64,000 nt of DNA from Diplonema papillatum (Eukaryota > Euglenozoa > Diplonemea > Diplonemida > Diplonemidae). The notes beneath the pieces were generated by a model that saw nothing but the letters and a program-made list of their open reading frames with translations, searched no databases and was not told where the DNA came from. This document shows, piece by piece, positions 20,070 through 30,468 of this stretch; position 1 is the stretch's first letter, and each line of letters opens with the position of its first letter. The stretch is taken from assembly GCA_030068145.1 (NCBI GenBank), contig JAPJBO010000871.1, positions 1 to 64,000 on the forward strand, in the 5' to 3' direction. The position numbers were made by a program, and so were the translations under genes.

Positions 20070-20545
20070 AAAAGAACAGGGAGGGGTTGAGTTTGTAGAC
20101 GTCACGTATCTCGCTTTCCATACTCCCAGCACTCGCTCGCCGCCGGGGAACCCGGCTCGCGCGGTGCGTCTGTACTGCGGGATCGGGTGCGACCAACACG
20201 TGTCGGGCTGCGGTGTCGAGGGGTCCGGGAACGCTTGCTCCGCGCCGAACGGTTCTTCGTCGGGCAAGACGAGCACGGGCACCCCCCCGCAGCCGCCGGC
20301 GGCGCTGCTGCCGGCGCGGCCGCGGCGGCAGCTCTTCCTGCGCCCGTCGGGCGGCGGCGCGAACGACGCCGCGCGGGGCGGCAGGCGCGCGAGGACGAAC
20401 GCGTCGCTCTTCTTCTTGCGCAGCACGCACCGCGCCTCGGCGGTGAGCCCGTCGTCCGCGTCCGGCCCGGACCGCCGGGCGCCGCCGTCGCGGTGCGCTG
20501 CATCCGCTGCTTCGACACCCGGAAGAACGGCTCGTCGGTGACCCA
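20070..20545 (-). pseudogene. Outer copy 2 of the 3' end of the Cys/Arg-rich gene
   Basis: Starts with AAAGAACAGGGAGGGGTTGA and runs to the codons for DEPFFRVSKQRMQR, matching 21897-22380 of the gene at 21584-23299. Relative to the gene it carries an insertion in the Gly/Ala codon run and single-base indels that change the downstream frame. Followed by TGCCATTACACTTGACAAGA, which also follows the next copy. Confidence 0.85.
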
Positions 20546-20687
20546 AACCGAGCACCCACATGTGCCATTACACTTGACAAGACATAGCATGTGATCACAC
20601 GTAAATAGTAGCACATGTTACCAACATAACATGCAATTTCCGTATGTAACATCGTAACAATTTCGTTGTGTGTATGTTGTATACAAA

Positions 20688-21160
20688 AAGAACAGGGAGG
20701 GGTTGAGTTTGTACGTTGCGTACCTCGCTTTCCATACTCCCAGCACTCCCTCGCCGCCGGGGAACCCGGCTCGCGCGGTGTGTCTGTACTGCGGGATCGG
20801 GTGCGACCAACACGTGTCGGGCTGCGGTATCGAGGGGTTCCGGGAACGCTTGCCCGCGCCGAACGGTTCTTCGTCGGGCAAGACGAGCACGGGCACCCCC
20901 CCGCAGCCGCCGGCTGCGCGGCCGCGGCGGCAGCTCTTCCTGCGCCGGTCGGGCGGCGGCGCGAACGACGCCGTGCGGGGCGGCAGGCGCGCGAGGACGA
21001 ACGCGTCGCTCTTCTTCTTGCGCAGCACGCACCGCGCCTCGGCGGTGAGCCCGTCGTCCGCGTCCGGCCCGGACCGCCGGGCGCCGCCGCCGCCGCCGCC
21101 GCGGTGCGCTGCATCCGCTGCTTCGACACCCGGAAGAACGGCTCGTCGGTGACCCAAACC
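20688..21160 (-). pseudogene. Outer copy 1 of the 3' end of the Cys/Arg-rich gene
   Basis: Second truncated copy with the same start (AAAGAACAGGGAGGGGTTGA) and end (DEPFFRVSKQRMQR codons). It lacks one C in the CGCTTGCCCGCGCC stretch, shifting the frame, and has a longer GCC run. Its flank ATGTGCCATTACACTTGACA is shared with the outer copy, so the duplicated unit is about 600 bp of gene end plus flank. Confidence 0.85.
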
Positions 21161-21339
21161 AAGCACCCACATGTGCCATTACACTTGACAAGACAGAACA
21201 TGTGATCACACGTTAATACAGTTGAAACCCAGCTGATTCCATTTCTAGTAGCATATGTTACCAACATAGCATGTAATTTCCGTAACATCGTAACAATTTG
21301 GTCATGTGTATATTGTATCAGTATAATTCGTTGTCATTT

Positions 21340-21890
21340 ACCCCCCCCCCCAGGCATCTTGTTAAGAACCATCCATCCATCCATCAGCCGGCTGACCCCC
21401 CCCCCCCCCCTCAGGCTATTTTCACTGTGGAGGGGGGAGACGCTACCTGTCACACTCTAAGGTGGTCACCACGGTGGGCGGTCAGAAAAAAAAAAATTTT
21501 TTTTTGCCCCAAATACCCCAAATACCACACTTTGGAAAATTTTTGTGGGCCCACTTTTGGCAGGGAATTTTGACCATTTCACCTTAGAGAATTTGACCAC
21601 CCAGCCTCCAAGGCAACTGCACTGTAGAGGGGGGGGGGGTCTGGTTTATCCGGCCATCCGGCCAAAGTGGCTGATCCTTAACAAGAGCGCTGCCCCCCCC
21701 CCTGAGGCCTAAATTTTGGCCGAGGGGGGTAATTTCCAGGGGGGGGGAAAGGACACTGTCCTGGGGCTCCTGCAGGGTTCCTTTATGATCGCCACCTCTA
21801 ACCAGGAGACGGAGACTACCTGGGGGGCCGGACAGTGTGAAGCTAGGGGCATAAAAGTGGATGCTGGGCCATGGCAAGACCCTGAATCCT
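21340..21890. repeat. Homopolymer-rich interval with imperfect inverted repeat
   Basis: Contains C or G runs of 9-16 at about 21342, 21397, 21631, 21695 and 21740, and an A/T run near 21486. CTTGTTAAG at 21358 and CTTAACAAG at about 21676 face each other, with related text around CATCAGCC and GGCTGATCC. This could be a small inserted element. It separates the genuine gene end from outer copy 1. Confidence 0.5.
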
Positions 21891-23299
21891 ACTGATACAA
21901 AAAGAACAGGGAGGGGTTGAGTTTGTACGTTGCGTACCTCGCTTTCCATACTCCCAGCACTCCCTCGCCGCCGGGGAACCCGGCTCGCGCGGTGCGTCTG
22001 TACTGCGGGATCGGGTGCGACCAACACGTGTCGGGCTGCGGTGTCGAGGGGTTCCGGGAACGCTTGCCCCGCGCCGAACGGTTCTTCGTCGGGCAAGACG
22101 AGCACGGGCACCCCCCCGCAGCCGCCGGCTGCGCGGCCGCGGCGGCAGCTCTTCCTGCGCCGGTCGGGCGGCGGCGCGAACGACGCCGTGCGGGGCGGCA
22201 GGCGCGCGAGGACGAACGCGTCGCTCTTCTTCTTGCGCAGCACGCTCCGCGCCTCGGCGGTGAGCCCGTCGTCCGCATCCGGCCCGGACCGGCGGGCGCC
22301 GCCGCCGCCGCCGCCGCCCGCCGCCGCGGCGCGCTGCATCCGCTGCTTCGACACCCGGAAGAACGGCTCGTCGGTGCGCAGCAGCTCGGCGTAGTCACCA
22401 CACGGGGCCCGCGGCACCGCCCAGACCAAGCACCCCTCCCCGTCGGGCACGCAGCCCGCGTCAAGCCGGCCTTCGGCGGAAGGGCGCGAGCGACTCTTCC
22501 GCGGGTCAAGGGAAGGAGCACCGGCACCCACCGCGCAATCCGACCCTCCGCCCTTCAATGAAGCGGCACGGCCGTCGTTGGGGGAACCTCGGGTGCGACT
22601 CTCCCGCGGATCCGGACAAGGAGTTCCGGAATGCACAGGAAATGCACAATCCGACCCTGCACCCGTGGATGCGGCGACATGGTCGTCGTTGGGGGACCCC
22701 CGGGAGCGACTCTCCGGCGGATCCGGACAACGAGTTCCGGAATGCACAGGAAATGCACAATCCGACCCTCCACCCGTGGATGCGGCGGGATGGTCGTCGT
22801 TGGGGGAACCCCGGGCGCGAGCTCCGGAATCCACAGGAAATGCGCAATTTGAACAACCGCCCTTAGATGCGGCGACATGGTCGTCGTCGTTGGGGGACCC
22901 CCGGGAGCGTCTCTCCCGCGGATCCGGACAAGAGGCCGCTAGGACCTGCTGTCGATTCATGCACTCCGCGCCGGGGGCAATAGGGCCCACGGGCTCCGCT
23001 TTTGCAGCGGTTGGAAGCCGCTGGCCAGCAGGCACGCCCTGCACCTCCAGCGCCTGGCCCTCCGCCCGCTGGATTCCGGACGGAGGAGGGGCGGCGGGGC
23101 CGAGCGTCCGAGCCGTCGCGGGCCTTTGGTGGAACCGGTTCCGGACCAGCGCCTGCCGCCAGGCGGCCGGCGTGCCGTCAGCGAAGAAGAACGTTGGCTG
23201 CTGGAAGCTGCACGTGCCCCAAGCACGGCAACGCGCGCTCTGCGGGCGCCCGCGTTGGCTGAAGCCAGGCGGTCTGGGCATCGCAGCTTCGAGAGCCAT
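21584..23299 (-). CDS. Cys/Arg-rich repeat protein, ends multiplied in cis
   Basis: Starts at the ATG at 23299 (MALEAAMPRPPGFSQRG). The middle has four imperfect 36-residue repeats of the type CPDPRESRSRGSPNDDHVAA then GGGSDCAFPVHSG, encoded by a roughly 110-bp DNA repeat. Then follow RTDEPFFRVSKQRMQR, a Gly/Ala run, a basic stretch (LRKKKSDAFVLARLPPR), and RRRKSCRRGRAAGGCGGV. Beyond about 21900 the frame runs into homopolymer-rich DNA, so the true C-terminus is uncertain; related 3' copies disagree in frame there. Pairs of Cys and many Arg suggest a nucleic-acid or metal-binding protein, but I recognise no family. Confidence 0.5.
   Translation of the reverse strand: MALEAAMPRPPGFSQRGRPQSARCRAWGTCSFQQPTFFFADGTPAAWRQALVRNRFHQRPATARTLGPAAPPPSGIQRAEGQALEVQGVPAGQRLPTAAKAEPVGPIAPGAECMNRQQVLAASCPDPRERRSRGSPNDDDHVAASKGGCSNCAFPVDSGARARGSPNDDHPAASTGGGSDCAFPVHSGTRCPDPPESRSRGSPNDDHVAASTGAGSDCAFPVHSGTPCPDPRESRTRGSPNDGRAASLKGGGSDCAVGAGAPSLDPRKSRSRPSAEGRLDAGCVPDGEGCLVWAVPRAPCGDYAELLRTDEPFFRVSKQRMQRAAAAGGGGGGGARRSGPDADDGLTAEARSVLRKKKSDAFVLARLPPRTASFAPPPDRRRKSCRRGRAAGGCGGVPVLVLPDEEPFGAGQAFPEPLDTAARHVLVAPDPAVQTHRASRVPRRRGSAGSMESEVRNVQTQPLPVLFVSVGFRVLPWPSIHFYAPSFTLSGPPGSLRLLVRGGDHKGTLQEPQDSVLSPPLEITPLGQNLGLRGGGSALVKDQPLWPDGRINQTPPPSTVQLPWRLGGQIL
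22555..22930. repeat. Coding tandem repeat, about 110 bp, 3-4 copies
   Basis: Units contain GTCGTCGTTGGGGGA, CGACTCTCC, GGATCCGGACAA and GAATGCACAGGAAATGC. Copies differ by deletions; the third lacks the GGATCC part. Encodes the 36-residue repeats of the gene above. Confidence 0.85.
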
Positions 23300-23475
23300 T
23301 CGCGATGAGAGAGCTCCTTTCTGTTGCCCCCCCTTATGCGAGGACAGTGTGCGGGTGGGTGGTCAAGTTCCAAACCTGGTGGAGGGTGGTTGTGGGATTG
23401 GGTGGCTTTGGTTCTGCGGTTCGTGTCTCTTGCTGTGTGGTGTGCTGGTGTTTGCTACGACTTTCGTGCGCGAAC

Positions 23476-23710
23476 CGGGCCCGGACCAGCGCCTGCCGCC
23501 AGGCGGACGGCGTGCCGTCGGCGAAGAAGAACTGTGAAAACGGGGGTTTGCCTAGAGGCTTTTCGTGTTATTCTGCATATGCTTTTGAGCTATCTTTGTG
23601 TCTATGCTTTCGAACGTTGTGCACGTGCCCCAAGCACGGCAACGCGCGCTCTGCGGGCGCCCGCGTTGGCTGAAGCCAGGCGGTCTGGGCATCGCAGCTT
23701 CGAGAGCCAT
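23476..23710 (-). pseudogene. First extra copy of the 5' end of the Cys/Arg-rich gene
   Basis: Repeats the gene's first 30 or so codons with its 5' flank. The start ATG is intact at 23710, but about 80 nt (23533-23612) is inserted between the TTFFFADG codons and the codons for RCRAWGTC. Flank text TCCTTTCTGTTGCCCCCCTT is shared with the functional copy. Confidence 0.85.
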
Positions 23711-23949
23711 TCGCGATGAGAGAGCTCCTTTCTGTTGCCCCCCCTTATGCGAGGACAGTGTGCGGGTGGGTGGACTCAAGTTCCAAAACCTGGTGGAGGG
23801 ATTGGGTGGTTTTGGTTCTGCGGTTCGTGTCTCTTGCTGTGTGGTGGTGCTGGTGTTTGTTACGACTTTCGTGCGCTTCGGCCAGTGTGTGACTTTTCTT
23901 GTAAGGCAGCCTTCGTTAGCGAAGCCGTAGGCGGTGTCCTTGCAGTCGC

Positions 23950-24116
23950 CGGAACCGGGCCCGGACCAGCGCCTGCCGCCAGGCGGCCGGCGTGCCGTCG
24001 GCGAAGAAGAACGTTGTGCACGTGCCCCAAGCACGGCAACGCGCGCTCTGCGGGCGCCCGCGTTGGCTGAAGCCAGGCGGTCTGGGCATCGCAGCTTCGA
24101 GAGCTATTCGCGATGA
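23950..24116 (-). pseudogene. Second extra copy of the 5' end, start codon lost
   Basis: Same N-terminal segment without the insertion. The start is changed from ATG to ATA (CTATTCGCG on the plus strand at about 24106). A final scrap of the same region (GGAACCGGGCCCGGACCAGC) is at 24346-24366. Confidence 0.85.
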
Positions 24117-24372
24117 GAGAGCTCCTTTCTGTTGCCCCCCTTGTGCGAGGACAGTGTGCGGGTGGGTGGACTCAAGTTCCAAAACCTGGTGGAGGGTGGT
24201 TGTGGGATTGGGTGGCTTTGGTTCTGCGGTTCGTGTGTGGTGTGCTGGTGTTTGTTACGACTTTCGTGCGCTTCGGCCAGTGTGTGACTTTTCTTGTAAG
24301 GCAGCCTTCGTTAGCGAAGCCGTAGGCGGTGTCCTTGCAGTCGCCGGAACCGGGCCCGGACCAGCGCCCTGC

Positions 24373-24943
24373 CAACATGTGAGAGTGTGCTCGTCTTCGA
24401 AACAGCCCTCAGCGCATCTCAACAGCAACAGGGTAAGTTCGGGCAAGAGTAATCCCCTGAGAATCCTCTGGTAATCAGGGATTTGCCCACCCCCTGCACA
24501 ACCCTGTGACAACCATCTTCACCATCTCTGCCAACGCGACCTTCACCATCTCTGCCAACGCGACCTTTTTTCGGAGACAACGAGTGAGAGAGAGAGAGAG
24601 AAGCGGAAATAAAAAACAATAGTGAAACGATGTAAAAGAAAAGAATCCCAGAAACATAGAAGGAGAGAAGGGGCGAAACAGCTTGAAGAAGGAAAAAGGG
24701 AACGAAGAAGACCCTGTAAAAAAGAAAAGATACGCGGAAACAAAAAGGCAAGGAAAAAGAGTTCGCCCCAGGGAGTGCAAAACGGTTCTCCGCAGCCTGC
24801 AAAAAGCTTGAGTCGGAGTGTCGCTCAGTATCTCGCGCAGTGACTCCCGTCCGTTCTGCGCTGTGGTGGACCGTCTCGACGGGCTCGCGTTTAGTCGTCG
24901 AAAAGAAAAGAAAGGCAGGCTGAAAGCGACACTTGGCGGCCGA
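24373..24943. other. No gene recognised; purine-rich interval
   Basis: Contains a doubled TCACCATCTCTGCCAACGCG, a GA run at 24586-24600 and a long purine-rich stretch. CTTGAGTCGGAGTGTCG near 24808 is a diverged relative of 49280-49340. No coding evidence. Confidence 0.45.
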
Positions 24944-24947
24944 TCGT

Positions 24948-25250
24948 CTATGCGAAGAGCATGAGGAAGGCAATCATGAGGGCGAAGAGGCCGATGGCCT
25001 CAGTCAGAGCGAAGCCGAGGATGGCGTAGTTGAACAGCGCTCGGACCATGTTCGGCTGCCTGGCGGCGGCCAGCAGGAAGCTGCCGAAGACGTTACCGAT
25101 ACCGACGCCGACGCCGGCCAGGGCAATCGCCGACAGACCGGTGCCGACGTAGTTCAGCCCGGAGATGGTCACCTGCAGCGAGCTGCTGTTGCGGACCTGC
25201 ACGGCGGACTGCCTGGCGACAAGCGCAGCCGATCTCGAGACTCTCATCAT
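24948..25250 (-). CDS. Mitochondrial ATP synthase subunit c (F0 proteolipid), copy A
   Basis: 100 residues from the tandem ATGATG at 25250. Residues 1 to about 24 ([20 protein letters not shown]) are Arg/Ser/Ala-rich and lack acids, as in a mitochondrial presequence. The mature part is the two-helix hairpin of the c-ring: a first Gly/Ala-rich helix ([20 protein letters not shown]), a polar loop with ARQPN, and a second helix with the proton-carrying Glu in [16 protein letters not shown]. Length and motifs match the family fully. An upstream in-frame extension is probably 5' UTR. The gene is intronless. An identical protein is encoded at 28314-28616. Confidence 0.93.
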   Translation of the reverse strand: MMRVSRSAALVARQSAVQVRNSSSLQVTISGLNYVGTGLSAIALAGVGVGIGNVFGSFLLAAARQPNMVRALFNYAILGFALTEAIGLFALMIAFLMLFA

Positions 25251-25544
25251 CTTGGCGGAGGGGGGTGAGCTTTTGGGGTTAAGACTGAGAGCCTGCAGGG
25301 TTTTTAGAGTTGAAGTCCGCTTGAAATTCCAGAGTTTTAGGGTCTCCGTGTGACCGTTCATGAAAGGGTTCTCTTAGAGCAAGAAAGGGCTATATGGTTA
25401 CGGGTTGTATATTTGGTGCACGCTTATGTTACGGCTTATGGCTAGCAATGTCCGGGACTGTTTGTGACCGACACTTTCTTGATTTCATTCGATTTCGATG
25501 ATGATGTTTAGTCTCGGGAACCGACATTTACCCTTTTCCGGAAA

Positions 25545-25640
25545 CAGCTGATCTCGAGACTCTCATCATCTTGGCGGAGGGGGGTGAGTTTTTGGGGTTA
25601 AGACTGAGAGCCTGCAGGGTTTTTTAATTCATTCGGTTTC
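25545..25640 (-). pseudogene. Start-region fragment of the subunit c gene
   Basis: Repeats GATCTCGAGACTCTCATCAT, CTTGGCGGAGGGGGGTGAG and the following 5' flank of the gene, with the first few codons only. It lies about 300 bp upstream of copy A; the equivalent fragment upstream of copy B is at 28913-29000. Confidence 0.85.
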
Positions 25641-26339
25641 GGTAATGATGTTTAGTCTTCGAGACAGACATTTCAACCGGGTTGGCCACAACACGGCACG
25701 CTGCAATGGAACGGTCGCCCGCTGATCACTGCATCTCAGTATTTTATACGGCACTGGATATCTTGTATTGAGCAGAATTTAACCCTATGGTCTGCGCAAG
25801 ATTCTTGTCCTCGCTGAGCTTGCCTTCGGACACCTGCGTTAACGTGGAACAGATGTGCCAGCCAAACCTATTCAGCCCTTCAGTTGCGGGCGGGGGTGTT
25901 GTGGCAGGCTTGCTCTTGTCGGGCGCTACTGCTCGGCAGTGGGCGACGCGTATCGCAGCCGTTGGTTCCCAAGCCAGCTTCGGTACTGCTGCCGTAGGTT
26001 CCCCCACCTCTGCGGTCATGCGTGTATGAGCCGGTCCGTCCCTATCTTTTGAAACTGCATCGAAGTGCCTGCCGCTGTTTATCACAGTGAATCACGGTGC
26101 ATCCAAACGAGGATTCGCGAGCCGACACCCGTTTGTCGCCGGAAAAGGATGAGCTACGGATCTGAAGACCCTAACCCTACAAAGGGAGCAGGATAAGGTA
26201 AGCGCACAACAAGAGAGTAGTGGTGTTCCATTGTTGCGGCTTCCCGCCTATTCTACACGCTCTCGTCTTCTTGTGCCACGAGAGCCGTGGCGGGCCGCAC
26301 GGCGGAAAGAGCAAGCGAAGATTCCGATGCCTACTCTGA
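25641..26339. other. No gene recognised
   Basis: Moderate-GC unique sequence. Frames of 80-113 codons exist but none shows motifs. Confidence 0.35.
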
Positions 26340-26530
26340 TTACGAACTTGTCACTAGCTCACAGCAACAGTTGCAACCGACAAAGGTTGCACCACAACGA
26401 AAGCGCGGAAAAAGTGACCCTTCAGGAGTCACGTTGTGAGAAGCTGGCATAGTGTGGCACTCGTGTACATGCAAATGACTCCCCACTAACGCAACAACTG
26501 CCGAAGAAGGAGTCCAAAAGCGAAGCAACA
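26300..26530 (+). repeat. Dispersed gene-like fragment, inverted copy at 34020-34250
   Basis: One frame reads SEDSDAYSDYELVTSSQQQ then LQPTKVAPQRKRGKSD, an acidic-then-basic stretch like a nuclear protein. The same DNA occurs in reverse complement at 34020-34250 with stops. Shorter pieces (CCACTAACGCAAC with flanks) recur near 26775 and 55743. Probably a fragment of a gene or element dispersed several times. Confidence 0.55.
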
Positions 26531-28309
26531 ACACCAACACGGAGACGCAAACCGAAGGCAGCCAAGCAGACCTCCCAGGGCAGGGGGGAACCTGCGGCGG
26601 TGAAGTAACGAAGCTCATCCGAGTGTCCGATGAAACCCCTTGTCAATACCACCCAACGACTGCGACGCGCGTGCGAAATGTCGGACGCTAGCGTCTGTCA
26701 AGAGCATGCGTGACTCAGCCGTGTTTTAAAGGTGAGATGAGAGGCATCGGCTCACTCTGTCAAAGGACCATACCACTAACGCAACAACTGCACGTCAGAC
26801 TAGAGTCAAGCTCAACAGGGACTTCTTTCTCCGCTGACGACAGCTTCAAGTCGCTCTCAACCAAGTCAACAACATTCTTTTGTCGACCGTCAAACAAGAA
26901 CGGTAGTGGTTGTGGCTCGTATGGTACTACTAGTCGGTTAACCCCTAGGGACGGACGGAGTCTGTACGGAGTGTTGTAGAGGGCAACCTGCTCGCGCTCC
27001 TTGTAGTCAGGGTGCGCCAGCATCCGAGAGCCACTACCTGCCGCCAGCTACCCTCTTCATCCACCGGCACGTCCAATTGGTATCAAATAGGCCCTCATCC
27101 GGGTGCCTCACTCTCCCGCGGCTCCCCAAACCACTGCCATGAGTCCCGGTTGGGGTCCAGCTGTTGTGCGTCGCATTTCTGGGCGGAAGCCTGTGCAATG
27201 CAGAAATCACTGCCCAGCGAGGCCCAGTTCGAGCGTTTCGCTTCATGTTTGTTCCTGCTCATAAACCCGCAAAGAAAAGGACGGTGAAGGCTCAAACTCC
27301 GTGCCCAGAGGGAAACGAAAAAAGAAGATACACTGAACCAGAAGAAACAAAAGCAAAAAAAAAATAAGAAAAAAATAGAAAAATCAAGTCCCCTCCTGAA
27401 AAAGACGCGAAAGACCTGCGCCAAGGACCAAGCAGCAATGCTCCCCGCCTTGACTGTCCTCCGCTTCGCTTTCGCTGTCGCGTGACGCTCGAGGACGCAA
27501 CACAAGTGCAGAAAAGGCGATAGCGCGGCCTGTCTGTTTCGCTCAGTCAGTTGCCTGTGACGGCGTTCCTTTGTTTGGAGCTCAAAGCATTGGGGTTGCG
27601 TGCACATGATCTGCTGCGATTTTCTCTTCTAGCCCGCCTCGGCTTCTCTCTTGGGTGGTGATACTGAGCGATGACAAAGCGGGTGGTGTGACTCCAGCTT
27701 CTGAGAGGGTAGACTTCACCACCTTCACCACCCCTCCTTTCCTACGCAACGAGGACAAGTATGCAAGGGGCGCCCGTTTGACCCTGTTCCAGTGGCAGTG
27801 CTTACGGAGGCACCGCGGGTCCGATCGCTCCCCTTTCGGCGCGCACGCGCACAGTTCCTACTGGATATATACGTACGAGTTTTTGCGCCGCCTAACCGTC
27901 TCTCCTTCAATAATGACAAACGCGTTTGGACTACCATAAAAAAAGGGGGAGAGAGAGAGAGAGAGACGAGTTAGAGTGCAGGGACCATCTCTCCGAGGAG
28001 TATTCGGTCGCCCGACTACTTTCCCGTACTACTACGGCGGGCGTAAGTCGTGGGCGCGGAGCGAGCCGCGGCCCAGTCAAAGATGATTGTTGCACCGATG
28101 GTGGCGCAGCCGGGGGGCGTTCTGACTGACGGACGAGACCGCTTGGCAGGCGTGTGTTGACACGTTGTTTCGCGGGCTCTCCTCCTTTTGGCAAAAAGAT
28201 GAAAACTCCCTGTCAAAAAAAAAAAGAGAAAAAAAAAAACGAAGAAAACGCAAGAGTCCCGCACGAGAATATACAGCCGGGGAGCAGACGGAGGTGTGCA
28301 CGAGTGCGC
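26531..28309. other. No gene recognised
   Basis: Contains an A-rich stretch near 27352-27385, a GA run at 27948-27966, an A run near 28214-28240 and a short piece of the dispersed fragment near 26775. Several frames of 90-170 codons lack support. Confidence 0.4.
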
Positions 28310-28313
28310 TCGT

Positions 28314-28616
28314 CTATGCGAAGAGCATGAGGAAGGCAATCATGAGGGCGAAGAGGCCGATGGCCTCAGTCAGAGCGAAGCCGAGGATGGCGTAGTTGAA
28401 CAGCGCTCGGACCATGTTCGGCTGCCTGGCGGCGGCCAGCAGGAAGCTGCCGAAGACGTTACCGATACCGACGCCGACGCCGGCCAGGGCAATCGCCGAC
28501 AGACCGGTGCCGACGTAGTTCAGCCCGGAGATGGTCACCTGCAGCGAGCTGCTGTTGCGGACCTGCACGGCGGACTGCCTGGCGACAAGCGCAGCCGATC
28601 TCGAGACTCTCATCAT
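28314..28616 (-). CDS. Mitochondrial ATP synthase subunit c, copy B
   Basis: Encodes the same 100 residues as 24948-25250, with the same ATGATG start and the essential Glu in the second helix. The duplicated block runs from TCGTCTATGCGAAG just past the stop codon through about 600 bp of 5' flank. The 3' flanks beyond the stop differ completely. No coding differences were seen between the copies, pointing to recent duplication or gene conversion. Confidence 0.92.
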   Translation of the reverse strand: MMRVSRSAALVARQSAVQVRNSSSLQVTISGLNYVGTGLSAIALAGVGVGIGNVFGSFLLAAARQPNMVRALFNYAILGFALTEAIGLFALMIAFLMLFA

Positions 28617-28912
28617 CTTGGCGGAGGGGGGTGAGTTTTTGGGGTTAAGACTGAGAGCCTGCAGGGTTTTTAGAGTTGAAGTCCGCTTGAAATTCCAGAG
28701 TTTTAGGGTCTCCGTGTGACCGTTCATGAAAGGGTTCTCTTAGAGCAAGAAAGGGCTATATGGTTACGGGTTGTATATTTGGTGCACGCTTATGTTACGG
28801 CTTATGGCTAGCAATGTCCGGGACTGTTTGTGACCGACACTTTCTTGATTTCATTCGATTTCGATGATGATGTTTAGTCTTGGGAACCGACATTTACCCT
28901 TTTCCGGAAAAA

Positions 28913-29000
28913 GCTGATCTCGAGACTCTCATCATCTTGGCGGGGGAATAAGTTTTTTGTGCTTGAGACTGAGAGCCTGTAGGATTTTTGATTTCATTCG
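28913..29000 (-). pseudogene. Start-region fragment of subunit c, upstream of copy B
   Basis: Diverged equivalent of 25545-25640 (GATCTCGAGACTCTCATCAT then CTTGGCGGGGGAATAAG). A third weaker echo of the 5' flank follows to about 29075. Confidence 0.75.
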
Positions 29001-29196
29001 GTTTCGATGATGATGTTTAGTCTTGGGGGGGGGACCGACGTTTACCATTTCCCGGAAAAAGTCGATCAGACGATGGGGGTTCCGCATGCTGCTTAATGGC
29101 TGGCGGAAAATTCACAAAGGGGTCCCTAAGGCTGAGCGGAGCAGCGGGTCCTTGATTTTTTTTGGAAAAACAGGTCGTTCGAATGAAACTCTCACC

Positions 29197-29440
29197 GACC
29201 TGAGCTGTTTGAAGATCTACACGCTGAACTTAAGCATGCCACTCAGCGCAGGAAAAGAAAGCAACAGCGATGCTCCTAGTAACGGCGAGCGAACAGGGCA
29301 GAGCCCAAGTCTGAACCGGTGTTCTACGGACATCCGGAATGTGGCGCAAGCTGCTTGGGGGCACAACTGGCATCGAGGTAAGTCTCCTGGGGTATCCACA
29401 GAGGGTGAGAGTCCCGTATTTCCTCGCGGGCCATGTTGGT
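29197..29440 (+). rRNA. 28S rRNA 5' fragment, sense
   Basis: GACCTGAGCTG leads into ACGCTGAACTTAAGCATGCC, ACTCAGCGCAGGAAAAGAAA, CTAGTAACGGCGAGCGAACA and GGGCAGAGCCCAAG, the conserved start of eukaryotic 28S. ACAGAGGGTGAGAGTCCCGT follows about 180 nt later as expected. Similarity stops at about 29440. No 5.8S or ITS is seen upstream. Confidence 0.93.
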
Positions 29441-29692
29441 TAACTCCTTGCTAGCTTCCTCGGAACAGTTGGAGACTAAACTTCCGAAGGCCTCGGAACA
29501 GTTGAAGACTAAACTTCCGAAGGCTTTGCTGGAGGCCGGGGTTGAGCGGTACTAGATGAGGTTTGAACCGGGTTGGACATAACATGGCAAAACCCGTATC
29601 CTTCTGCTGCATTTCGCATCCCCAGTCGCGTCCACGCAGAGTGGGCGAGAGGGAGCGCGAACAAGCAACGAAACTGATGCCAACGTCTGGCC

Positions 29693-30020
29693 TGGTCGTA
29701 TCGCAGAACACTGTACGGGTTATTGCCGTCAATTCAGTTCTTTGGCAATCGGACCCGGCTACTAGTTCAGCCTAAACGAGCATCTAACCAGTTATTTTGC
29801 CGAGCATTTTAGGACCACCTGAGGGGTAGGTTTTGGGTTTTGGGTTGCTGGGGGCCCCTCTTTTTCTGGCAAATAAGGGTCCTTTTAGGGTCCCGGCGGT
29901 TTAGCGACACGTTTTGCGGGCGTTTTCTCAACCCACACCGGTGTGGATCCAACTTCCGTAGGGGTTCCGAATGTTTTTGGTTTCCCTGTGCGGTTGTGTC
30001 CCAGTCGGGCGGTTTTTTGT
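29693..30020 (+). repeat. Segmental duplication, partner at 33177-33510
   Basis: From GTCGTATCGCAGAACACTGT through GGTTTTGGGTTTTGGGT, GCGGGCGTTTT and CCACACCGGTGTGGAT to CCCAGTCGGGC. The two copies are about 90% alike. The start contains TTGCCGTCAATTCA, reminiscent of antisense 18S, but neighbouring bases do not fit well. Confidence 0.85.
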
Positions 30021-30290
30021 GGCTTCAGGGAAAGCCTGCTACACGGGAGCCAAGCTTCACGTGATCGGCGGTACTGCAGGCCACGGGCCTACGGGTCAAG
30101 TGGCTACCGATTTCCCAACTAAAGCATCGAGGCGTGGCGCACCTTGGGGCTTGGCGCTTGCGCTGAACACAAGCTCGTCGAGACGGTCAGCCGCAGGGCA
30201 GAGCGGGCGGGGGTTGTGGCACTGTGCTTGCCTCCGGCTCAAGCTTTGCAAGCTGTGGTTGACCGTCACGTTCCTGGACCAGGAGCGGCC
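29995..30290 (+). repeat. Dispersed duplication, inverted copy at 49215-49490
   Basis: AAAGCCTGCTACACGGGAGC, CGGGTCAAGTGGCTACCGAT, AAAGCATCGAGGCGTGGCGC and TTGACCGTCACGTTCCTGGA all recur in reverse complement at 49215-49490. Confidence 0.8.
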
Positions 30291-30309
30291 TTTTACTTTT
30301 GAGCAATTT

Positions 30310-30468
30310 ACCTTATAGCCAGCAGGTACAATTGAAATTCCCTAACAGCCAGCAAAACAAATTCTATTCCCTTCGAGCCAGCAGAAACAAATATTTTTCC
30401 CTTCGAGCCAGCAAAACAAATTTAATTCCCTTCGAGCCAGCAAAAACAAATTTATTTCCCTTCGAGCC
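30310..30468 (+). repeat. 30-bp tandem array, part 1 (left of the hAT-like element)
   Basis: Units of the form TTCCCTTCGAGCCAGCAAAA plus ACAAATTTAA. CGAG varies to ATAG or ACAG. The array is interrupted by the element at 30469-31121 and resumes at 31122. Confidence 0.9.

Noticed and set aside
20056-21288. 410-codon minus-strand Arg-rich protein
   Set aside because: A frameshifted reading across two truncated copies of the Cys/Arg-rich gene's 3' end and the spacer between them.
29700-29760. Antisense 18S fragment based on TTGCCGTCAATTCA
   Set aside because: Only the short GAATTGACGG-type core fits; adjacent bases do not follow 18S, so I left it as a duplicated block of unknown origin.
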